14,762 nucleotides of DNA from an uncultured Methanobrevibacter sp. (GTDB lineage Archaea > Methanobacteriota > Methanobacteria > Methanobacteriales > Methanobacteriaceae). A program made the translations under genes and the position numbers. The stretch lies in contig NZ_CALCYR010000161.1 in the NCBI RefSeq assembly GCF_937906425.1, forward strand, positions 1 through 14,762, read 5' to 3'. Within the stretch, counting starts at the first letter, position 1. Each line of letters starts with the position of its first letter. A model generated the notes under the pieces. That model was given only the letters and a program-made list of their open reading frames with translations. It was not told the DNA's origin and did no database searches. Of this stretch, positions 5,110 to 11,660 are shown piece after piece.

Positions 5110-7892
5110 TTGTATCCAACCACCCTTAATTTAATAGGTATTAAATCTTCACCCATTGCTCCTTTAACCGGTTTACCACCAAATTTAATTAGTTCCACTT
5201 TACATTTTTTAAGCAAGAACTCCATTTCTCGTGCATAGTTCTGACCATGTAATGGATGGGAAACTCCAATTTCAGGAGGCGCATGCCAAGTACCTTGCTT
5301 AATAGGTGCAAGAAATGCTCCACGAGTACCTGTTGGTGCTTCAATCTGAATAAGATATTTCATATGTTTGGCGTTAGTTGCACTAAACCATAATGCACCT
5401 TCTTTTGAAATTGCCGCTGCACGGAAATTAGGGAAATCCATAATATCCCCAACAACTATTGAAGACAGATTATGATCTTCTTGAACTCTCCATAATGTAA
5501 TGCCTTGTTTCAGTTGATTATTCAAAATATTATCCAATACTGGAACATCATGAGCAATGCTACGAGCCAATTTTTTAGCAAGAGATTTACTAATCTTTAT
5601 TGTCTGATTGTTAGTGCACTCGTTATAATAATATTTATAATACTTTAAGGAATTGTCTTTTTCGTAGGCTTTTGCCATGTCATAAATCCATTTCTCGAAC
5701 TTCTTAACATCACGGTCACAATCAACTTCAAAGTTAGTGAATGCCTTATAGTCACGACCTAACCATCTATGAGCCACTTGCTGCTCACGAACAGTCATGT
5801 CTCGAGCATCCTTAGTGAAATAATCTATGATTTCTTCACCATTAGGAAGTAAACCTTCCTCATTAGTTCCTTTAAATTTCTTTAAATTTTTAGGATTTTT
5901 ATCTAAAGGAATCTCTGATTTATAGTTAGACAATGGTTGTTCTAATACCCTTTTATCTATTTTAATATTTGTTTTCACTTGCTTATATAATTTTTTAAAT
6001 TTAGTATAATCCTCGTAATTTAATCCACCATGTTTTTTATTTAATGCATTGAGATAGGCAAATTCATCTTGTGCTTGCAAGAGTTCCTTCCTCTTTAATT
6101 CTTGGGAAGATAGTTTTTGACCTAATAATTCTTTTTTCTCAAGTTTATAGAGTTCCTCATTTTCTTTTTTAGTTAATTTAAACTCTTTTGCTTGTTTATA
6201 AGTTTGTTCTCGAGAATAATATTTTTTCTCGGTTGTGAATTTCAGGTTTATGTCTAAATCTGGCAAATCCCATTTAGTTTTATATTCAGAATACAATGTA
6301 ACATAATTTTTAGAGTCTATATCATCTAAACCTTCATTGATTAACTTTTTATGTAATGTGTTTAAAGAATTTTTATCCGTTAATTCAAAAAGGTATTTTT
6401 TTTCTTTTTCATTGAGAGAACTTTTATTATTTTTTAACTCTTTAAATACTGTTTTTTCTCTTGAATCTAACTTAAATGATTCGTCTTTTTTAAATACATC
6501 TTTTTTATTAATTTCAATAGGTTTTACTTCGATTTTTCCTTTAGGGACCCAATCTTTAAATTGTTTGAATAATCTTTCATACCTTACTCCTTCAGCACCG
6601 GTTAATGAAAACACATCATTTGGATCTCCACCTTGAAGCAGTATTTTATTTCTAAGTTCATTAAACTCTTTTCTATCCGATAGGTCCCTTAATGCTCTCT
6701 TATCCAGAAACCTTAAGGAGCCTGTTTCTTTTAATTTTTTTAATTCTTTATACAGTTTAGTTTCTTGTTCTGTTAAAGCATACTTATCAAAACCATCAAC
6801 ATCCATATTTTTCAGTTGTTTGCTTCCTGTTTCATCCATGTCTGTCTTAAGCATCTTGCCTACATTGTCGGTTTGTAATTTATGCTTAGCCAACTCAGAA
6901 GATATTAATTCGATATCTTCATCCGGAATAAAACCTTTCAAGGCATCTTCAACAGTTATTGGAGTGTAACCTGGAATATCTATCAATTGTTCTTCTGTAA
7001 ACTCGGTCAAACCAAGGGGTGCCATCTTGCCTAATGGAATAATATAAGGAATGCTTGTGCATCTGCAGTTTATCCATTCCTTAATTGGTCCGCTTTTATC
7101 ACCTGGAAAAAGTAATCCGTTGCTGAAGGTATTTCCTACTGCTACGATATGCCCATGCAGTGGTGCATGACTGTCTCTTACTCGATTGTCTTGTCCTGTC
7201 CACCACATATGGTACTCAACGCCAAGCTCATCATAAACACTGAATGCACCTTCATTCTGAGCAGTGTTAATCTCAGTCCTTGCTATACGCCTTGACTCCC
7301 AACCTTTCAAACTAGAAAATTCCTTAGTTATCTTGCGGCCTGCATCATTTATTCCCAACCCTTCATGGTAACTGTCTGACAAGTTATTTGTGATATTTTG
7401 ACTTACCCTTGCAAGTGTAGTGTCGCTTGCTTGGAAAGTGTTATACCTTAAGCTATCCTCGATTTGAGGATTGGTGCGGAATAAACCAACATCCTCTTGC
7501 CTTATGATTTGAGGCTCATATAGGCTTGCCTTGGCACTGACCTTTTTCTGCTGAATAGTGTATAATGTAGTTGCAGTTTCACGTGCATTGTAGAATTGAG
7601 TCAAGCCATGCTTCAAGAGTATAGCTTGATATTCCGGTTTCATATCTTCCACTATGGTGTAAACCTTGTTTACATGCAGGAAGAACAGTTCGTCCTCATA
7701 ATAAGTGTCAATGAGTTTCTGTATTTTTCTTTGTAATTTGCTAAACCATCGTCTTAGGTCTTTTTCCAGTTTATTTTCTTCTGCGGAACGCATCTGAGAT
7801 TGTTTGTCTAAAAGTCTTAATATCCTTTTTGACTGATGCACTTTCAATGACATCCTCACCAATGTGTCCCTCTGATTGTACAATTGACTCAT
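5106..7892 (-). CDS. MuF-family phage head protein fused to an ADP-ribosyltransferase toxin domain
   Basis: About 928 residues from the ATG at 7892 (ggtgagg 12 bases upstream); a GTG at 7910 gives 934, used for numbering here. Residues about 40-195 are the helical N-terminal part of an SPP1 gp7/Mu gpF-type minor head protein. Residues 195-300 hold the conserved MuF segment (GWESRRIARTEIN...EWINCRC). Then come a shortened pre-toxin region (300-370), three degenerate ~70-residue helical repeats (379-454, 480-547, 579-645) and a C-terminal ART-like domain: Arg808 (LWR), Ser835 in a weakened STS strand (RAAAIS), and Glu895-Met-Glu897. MuF proteins enter the capsid and can be injected with the DNA, so the tail would be a delivered effector. 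The start lies inside the portal gene. An ATGA-coupled partner gene follows. Domains are well supported; toxicity is inferred. Confidence 0.88.
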   Translation of the reverse strand: MSQLYNQRDTLVRMSLKVHQSKRILRLLDKQSQMRSAEENKLEKDLRRWFSKLQRKIQKLIDTYYEDELFFLHVNKVYTIVEDMKPEYQAILLKHGLTQFYNARETATTLYTIQQKKVSAKASLYEPQIIRQEDVGLFRTNPQIEDSLRYNTFQASDTTLARVSQNITNNLSDSYHEGLGINDAGRKITKEFSSLKGWESRRIARTEINTAQNEGAFSVYDELGVEYHMWWTGQDNRVRDSHAPLHGHIVAVGNTFSNGLLFPGDKSGPIKEWINCRCTSIPYIIPLGKMAPLGLTEFTEEQLIDIPGYTPITVEDALKGFIPDEDIELISSELAKHKLQTDNVGKMLKTDMDETGSKQLKNMDVDGFDKYALTEQETKLYKELKKLKETGSLRFLDKRALRDLSDRKEFNELRNKILLQGGDPNDVFSLTGAEGVRYERLFKQFKDWVPKGKIEVKPIEINKKDVFKKDESFKLDSREKTVFKELKNNKSSLNEKEKKYLFELTDKNSLNTLHKKLINEGLDDIDSKNYVTLYSEYKTKWDLPDLDINLKFTTEKKYYSREQTYKQAKEFKLTKKENEELYKLEKKELLGQKLSSQELKRKELLQAQDEFAYLNALNKKHGGLNYEDYTKFKKLYKQVKTNIKIDKRVLEQPLSNYKSEIPLDKNPKNLKKFKGTNEEGLLPNGEEIIDYFTKDARDMTVREQQVAHRWLGRDYKAFTNFEVDCDRDVKKFEKWIYDMAKAYEKDNSLKYYKYYYNECTNNQTIKISKSLAKKLARSIAHDVPVLDNILNNQLKQGITLWRVQEDHNLSSIVVGDIMDFPNFRAAAISKEGALWFSATNAKHMKYLIQIEAPTGTRGAFLAPIKQGTWHAPPEIGVSHPLHGQNYAREMEFLLKKCKVELIKFGGKPVKGAMGEDLIPIKLRVVGYK
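6809..6848 (-). repeat. 40-bp segment shared with the portal gene
   Basis: The segment matches 9300-9339 at 39 of 40 positions and in the same reading frame, so both proteins contain KTDMDETGSKQLK (MuF residues 355-367). In the MuF gene it sits exactly where the conserved pre-toxin region gives way to the variable linker. It looks like a piece of portal sequence captured at a recombination junction. Confidence 0.85.
7021..7322 (-). repeat. MuF homology segment, copy 1
   Basis: The partner of the 302-bp segment at 3597-3898, in the same orientation 3424 bases away. A crossover between the two would join the intact MuF 5' end to the other ART tail and delete the present tail, its candidate immunity gene and XkdF. 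Confidence 0.9.
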
Positions 7893-9438
7893 CAAGACTA
7901 ACCGCCTCACCTAAAAGGTCATTCTCAAGACTGCTAAGCATTTCATCTGCTTCGCCACTGACTGGAGTATCATTCCATATATTATCCAATGGCTGACCAT
8001 TCAGATAATACTCATCCAAGAAAGGATTATCCGGTGCGGTCAATCCAAACTTGTCACCTATATTCTCAATTATCTGCCTTGGCGTAATTGATGCCATATT
8101 GAACAGTTCCTTGATTATTGCTATGTCTCCTGCATAGTCACGGTTATCATGTTCTATTATCTTGAATTCCCAATCGATTATTCCAAAGTCATCCTTTAGG
8201 ATTTTGTTAATCATGAACTCATCATCATCACGTATAGGGGCAACCACATCATTCTTGTAATTCACTGTAGCTTCCCTGATATTGGATCCTCCAAGCGAAC
8301 CGTTCTCATTAATTCCTAGTTTGTATGGTGGCACACGGTGGGTATGCAGTATTTCATCCCTGTTATCTTTTCGGTATAGTCTGAAGCCAGCTTCCTTGGT
8401 GTCGACACTAAGTGGCTGAAGCTTAATGTCCACGTTCCCTTCTTCACCTTCGGAAGGTATTGTGATTGCCATAGCACTATGAGGGTTCCTGATAACTTCT
8501 TTCAATTGTTGGCTAATCTTATATCTGAGTGTTTCTGTAACATCATAATCGGGGTTAGGTATTTTGTTGCCGTTTTCATCTTCAATGTAAGGCTTTTCGT
8601 CATAGTCATAGAAATCCCCACTTACTAATACTGCAAATGCAGGCATTCCATAGTTCTTGAAGAAACTGGTGTTGTAATTGTTACGGCTCATGTCCCCATA
8701 GATTGTAGGTATGCTTCCGATTATTTTGGGCAAACCGTAATATTGGCTTTTTGGATTGTAATCCATAGTCCATAATAACTCATTTGCTTTTTCCTCAGGC
8801 TTTAAACTGTTATATGGGTGGAATTTGCCTGTGTCTGCATGAACATCACATTTCTTATTGTTCTCATCATAGTTTTTCCCATATAATACAAACCACACTT
8901 CCTTTCCAGCTACCCGTTGAACAGCTCTTTTCCCATCTCTTGTACGTCTTAGGGTGTAGCTTGGTATATGCGCTATGTTGACTATTCTGGACTTGGACTT
9001 GTTTTCGCGTATTATTTCCAATGCCCCATAGCCGGTTGCTTTTCGGTCATAGTTCATATGATAGAGGAGCTTGTTGATCTTGGTTTCCAGTTTTGGGAAT
9101 ATTGTGGTAATTTTCGGTTTGGTGGCATCATCTTCGTTTTCACCGGTAACTGGTACGAAGTCGTAGCTTATTCCTGCTGCATCACGACTGATTACATCAA
9201 CACAACTTTCATGGTAACTGTTCAATTCCAGGAGTTCGCATAATTGATACGGGTCGTATAATGGTTCGAGCAATGATTCATCATACATCCATCCGTCTGT
9301 TTTCAGTTGCTTGCTTCCTGTTTCATCCATGTCTGTCTTGATGCTGTAGCGGTCAAGTATCTTAGCACCTACTAGTTCAAACTCATCATTGTCATTAATG
9401 ACAACAAAAGAGTCTACCTTTTTCTCTGTTTTACTCAT
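7771..9438 (-). CDS. Phage portal protein, PBSX type
   Basis: A 555-residue protein resembling PBSX-family/SPP1-like portals known from methanogen proviruses. In phages the portal forms the dodecameric ring at the capsid vertex through which DNA is packaged and ejected. Visible landmarks are an N-terminal segment with SCVDVISRDAAG, the region NIAHIPSYTLRRTRDG, LLWTMDYNPKSQYYGLPKII, an acidic middle, and THRVPPYKLGINENGSLGG near residue 370, which is typical of portal stems. The ATG has ggtga 7 bases upstream. The last ~120 bases overlap the MuF start. No terminase lies upstream; the next gene is a chromosomal transporter, so the packaging operon is cut off at its head. The length is normal for the family and the frame is intact. 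Confidence 0.88.
   Translation of the reverse strand: MSKTEKKVDSFVVINDNDEFELVGAKILDRYSIKTDMDETGSKQLKTDGWMYDESLLEPLYDPYQLCELLELNSYHESCVDVISRDAAGISYDFVPVTGENEDDATKPKITTIFPKLETKINKLLYHMNYDRKATGYGALEIIRENKSKSRIVNIAHIPSYTLRRTRDGKRAVQRVAGKEVWFVLYGKNYDENNKKCDVHADTGKFHPYNSLKPEEKANELLWTMDYNPKSQYYGLPKIIGSIPTIYGDMSRNNYNTSFFKNYGMPAFAVLVSGDFYDYDEKPYIEDENGNKIPNPDYDVTETLRYKISQQLKEVIRNPHSAMAITIPSEGEEGNVDIKLQPLSVDTKEAGFRLYRKDNRDEILHTHRVPPYKLGINENGSLGGSNIREATVNYKNDVVAPIRDDDEFMINKILKDDFGIIDWEFKIIEHDNRDYAGDIAIIKELFNMASITPRQIIENIGDKFGLTAPDNPFLDEYYLNGQPLDNIWNDTPVSGEADEMLSSLENDLLGEAVSLDESIVQSEGHIGEDVIESASVKKDIKTFRQTISDAFRRRK
9300..9339 (-). repeat. 40-bp segment shared with the MuF toxin gene
   Basis: The portal copy of the segment found at 6809-6848 (39 of 40 identical), encoding KTDMDETGSKQLK near the portal N-terminus. 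This copy is probably the source, because it sits within continuous portal sequence. Confidence 0.8.
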
Positions 9439-9564
9439 GAGTATTCACCATCATAATGGTTTAGTTTTAAAATAATTAGCTAATTCTTTAATAAAAGGAT
9501 GTTTTATAAAAATTTTAAAAAAATAGTTTACTATACAAATACATCACTTTCACTATACATAGTG
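9439..9564 (-). promoter_or_regulatory. Probable promoter/operator of the portal-MuF-immunity unit
   Basis: On the minus strand a TATA-like atttttataaaac (9501-9513) lies about 65 bases before the portal ATG. Farther upstream are two related palindromes: atagt-tt-actat (9523-9534) and cactat-ac-atagtg (9551-9564). The element actataca recurs at 9530-9537 and 9552-9559, 22 bases apart (about two helical turns), which is the spacing expected of a dimeric repressor binding one face of DNA. A degraded copy of the second palindrome (cattatacatagtg) occurs at 4465-4478. This is pattern evidence only. Confidence 0.45.
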
Positions 9565-9660
9565 GAAAATTAGAAACTCAAAGGAAACGGTTTAAAATTA
9601 GTAAAATAAGGATTATATGAGCGTAGTTTAGAAAAAACTAAAAAAAGTATTATGAATAAA
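9551..9660. repeat. Repeat copy C (right edge of island)
   Basis: It contains the 55 bases identical to 1-55 (9591-9645), and 9551-9587 matches copy B with one mismatch. It lies just after the stop of the sodium-dependent transporter gene, so if the repeat is an attachment site the element entered the intergenic DNA behind that gene. The rest of 9661-9750 is A-rich without a visible gene. Confidence 0.7.
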
Positions 9661-9750
9661 AAATAGGAAAAATCTAATTAAAAAAAGAAGCAAAGAATTA
9701 AAATTTAAATTTAAAAAAATAAATAAAAAAAGAAGTAAGAGAAATAAAAA

Positions 9751-11220
9751 CTATTCAGAGTCTTCAATTTCCCCTTTTGGTTTTAATCTAGTTAAAATAA
9801 AACCAAATGCAAGAACCGCAACTATAATAATTGAATCAATAATTATTTCAAACTGACTTGCATTCATGAACAATTGAATTATGCCATATGCCCACATTAC
9901 AAAGAGCACAATAGGCAATATGTATTTTAAAACTAATTTCCATATTTTTCCAACCTTGAAAGTTGAATATTCATTCAATGCAGGAAGGAAGTGATCGATT
10001 CCATAAACCCAAGCGAATATGACACATTGGACTCCAATCAATAGAAGGATTCCAAACTCATTTACAAATGAATCAATTATTCCAACCAGGTAACTGCTTA
10101 TTCCAGTTGTCAGAAGCACTGAAAATGCACAGCCTATTATACATAATATTGTAGCTGTTTTCTTCCTTGTCATTCCAAACTTGGCACTGCTTGATGAAAG
10201 CATAGGTTCAAGGAAACCAAGAGCGGAAGTGATTCCTGCAAAGAGAATTGCCAAGAATAACAATGGAGCAAGGATTCTGCCCATTATGCCCATGACATTG
10301 AAAATCATAGGGAAAACAATGAATACCAAACCTGTTCCCTCTGTAACAAGCTTGTTCATAGCCATTCCAGAGTTTAAAGACATGTATCCCAATATTGAAA
10401 ATACGCCAAATGCAGTACATATTTCAAAAAGGGAGTTAGATGCAACTACAATAAGTACATTGTCAGTTAATTTGGAAGCCTTTGGAAGATAGCTTGCATA
10501 TGTCAAAGCAATTGCCTGACCCATACTTAATGAAAATATGATTTGTGCAAAGGCTGCAAGCCAAATGTTTACATCAAGAAGCATATTCCATCTTGGCCTA
10601 AGCAATGAGTCAATACCAATCATGTGACCAGGGAGTGTCAATGCATAGACAATGATGATGGCCATTATTACAAACAATGCAGGAATAAGGACCTTTGAAA
10701 CCTTACCAATACCTTCCTCAACATCCCTATGGGAAATAAACCACAATACAATCCACATAAGTATTACACAGATTGTGGTTGGAAGAAGCAAAAATCCTGC
10801 AGAAGCCAAATCACTGCTGCCCCCTACTGTATTTGTAAAGTAGGCCGCTGTGTCAGCTCCCCATCCAAAGGTAAAACTTGTCAATAGGTATACCAAGTCC
10901 CAACTCAGTATAACCATATAATAAATCACAACAATAAAAACAAACAAAACCAGTATCCAGGCAATTATTTCATACTTGCCATTGATTTTCTTCATTATAT
11001 TGGAGAAGGATTCCTTAAAACTGAATCCCACTCCATATTCAAGTATTAAAAAAGGAATTCCCATTATTGCGATTGCTACAAAATAGGGAATGAAAAATGA
11101 TCCTCCACCATTGGTATAAAGCACATAACTAAAACGCCAAATGTTTCCAAGACCAACAGCAGCCCCAATCATAGCAAATATAAATGAAAGAGAACTATCC
11201 CATTCGTGAGTTTGAGCCAT
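9751..11220 (-). CDS. Sodium-dependent transporter, NSS/SNF family
   Basis: A 489-residue polytopic membrane protein with the hallmark first helix GAAVGLGNIWRFSYV (residues 19-33), where the unwound GLGNIWRF forms the Na+ and substrate site in LeuT-fold neurotransmitter:sodium symporters. I count about 11-12 hydrophobic segments through to the C-terminal RLKPKGEIEDSE. Bacterial and archaeal members mostly import amino acids or related compounds with Na+; the substrate here cannot be read from the sequence. The start has aaggat about 9 bases upstream and a good TATA-like box further up. The gene is intact and looks chromosomal, unrelated in function to the phage genes beyond its 3' side. Confidence 0.93.
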   Translation of the reverse strand: MAQTHEWDSSLSFIFAMIGAAVGLGNIWRFSYVLYTNGGGSFFIPYFVAIAIMGIPFLILEYGVGFSFKESFSNIMKKINGKYEIIAWILVLFVFIVVIYYMVILSWDLVYLLTSFTFGWGADTAAYFTNTVGGSSDLASAGFLLLPTTICVILMWIVLWFISHRDVEEGIGKVSKVLIPALFVIMAIIIVYALTLPGHMIGIDSLLRPRWNMLLDVNIWLAAFAQIIFSLSMGQAIALTYASYLPKASKLTDNVLIVVASNSLFEICTAFGVFSILGYMSLNSGMAMNKLVTEGTGLVFIVFPMIFNVMGIMGRILAPLLFLAILFAGITSALGFLEPMLSSSSAKFGMTRKKTATILCIIGCAFSVLLTTGISSYLVGIIDSFVNEFGILLLIGVQCVIFAWVYGIDHFLPALNEYSTFKVGKIWKLVLKYILPIVLFVMWAYGIIQLFMNASQFEIIIDSIIIVAVLAFGFILTRLKPKGEIEDSE

Positions 11221-11265
11221 ATTAATTTATCCTTAATCTTTTTAACATATAATTTTTTTATTGTT

Positions 11266-11276
11266 TTTATATAAAA
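11266..11276 (-). promoter_or_regulatory. TATA-like box of the transporter gene
   Basis: The minus strand reads attttatataaaaac about 45-55 bases before the ATG, a close match to the archaeal TATA consensus. The predicted transcription start about 25 bases downstream leaves a short leader that contains the aaggat ribosome binding site. Confidence 0.55.
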
Positions 11277-11350
11277 TACTTAACCATTATAAGTAGAATT
11301 AAGAAAAGGAAGAAAGTCAATGAAAAAAAGAATTCAGAATTAAAGAAATA

Positions 11351-11600
11351 AAGTTTAAAGTCCAAATAAAATAAGAATAAAAACTTTAAATCCTAATAAA
11401 AAGAATCCGAATTTAAAGTCCAAATAAAAAAAGAAAAAAACTTTAAATCCAAATAAAAAGAATCTGAATTTAAAGTCCAAATAAAAAAGAAATAATCTTA
11501 AAAACTTAAATAAAAAAAGAAAAAAACTTTAAATCCAAATAAAAAGAATCCGAATTTAAAGTCCAAATAAAAAAGAAATTATCTTAAAAAGCCCAAAATG
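11351..11600. repeat. Imperfect ~57-bp tandem repeats with internal inverted arms
   Basis: About four units of the form gaatttaaagtccaaataaa ... actttaaatccaaataaaaa g. Unit starts lie near 11351, 11409, 11466 and 11553; the third unit is lengthened to about 87 bases by an extra cttaaaaacttaaataaaa stretch. Each complete unit contains tttaaagt and actttaaa as inverted arms about 20 bases apart, so transcripts from either strand could form A/U-rich hairpins. The array fills the gap between the transporter promoter region and the metX terminator; there is no coding frame in it. Confidence 0.7.
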
Positions 11601-11622
11601 AAAAGAATTTAGACAAGATTCT

Positions 11623-11658
11623 CCAGCTTTTGCACCTGAAAGCCAGCGAAAAAGCTGG
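11623..11658 (-). terminator. Terminator hairpin after metX
   Basis: A perfect 9-bp stem, ccagctttt with aaaagctgg, and an 18-base loop, starting two bases after the metX stop codon. On the minus strand it is followed by a moderately T-rich stretch rather than a clean U tract. Confidence 0.6.
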
Positions 11659-11660
11659 AA

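Larger units (their letters stand above)
1..9660. mobile_element. Prophage-derived MuF toxin/immunity island
   Basis: The stretch holds phage head genes (portal, MuF, XkdF-like) plus toxin tails and small partner genes, all on the minus strand, and no chromosomal housekeeping gene. The first 55 bases are identical to 9591-9645, so the island is bracketed by a direct repeat, and part of the same repeat sits inside it near 4465-4610. Terminase, capsid, tail, integrase and lysis genes are absent, so this is a remnant or a domesticated module rather than a complete prophage. The repeat may continue left of base 1, so the left boundary is uncertain. The gene content is seen; the idea that the repeats are element ends is inference. 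Confidence 0.6.

Noticed and set aside
8968..9243. Plus-strand open frame of 91 codons, and other plus-strand frames within the portal, MuF, transporter and metX genes
   Set aside because: They are antisense shadows of well-supported genes, without ribosome binding sites or recognisable protein features.
9439..9750. A tRNA gene serving as the phage attachment site
   Set aside because: No cloverleaf-like sequence or conserved T-arm is visible in this A-rich stretch.
10208..10420. A 70-codon minus-strand frame inside the transporter gene
   Set aside because: It is an alternative frame of the intact NSS transporter and has no independent support.
11351..11600. Possible CRISPR array
   Set aside because: The repeats touch one another with no unique spacers, the unit length varies, and no cas gene is near.
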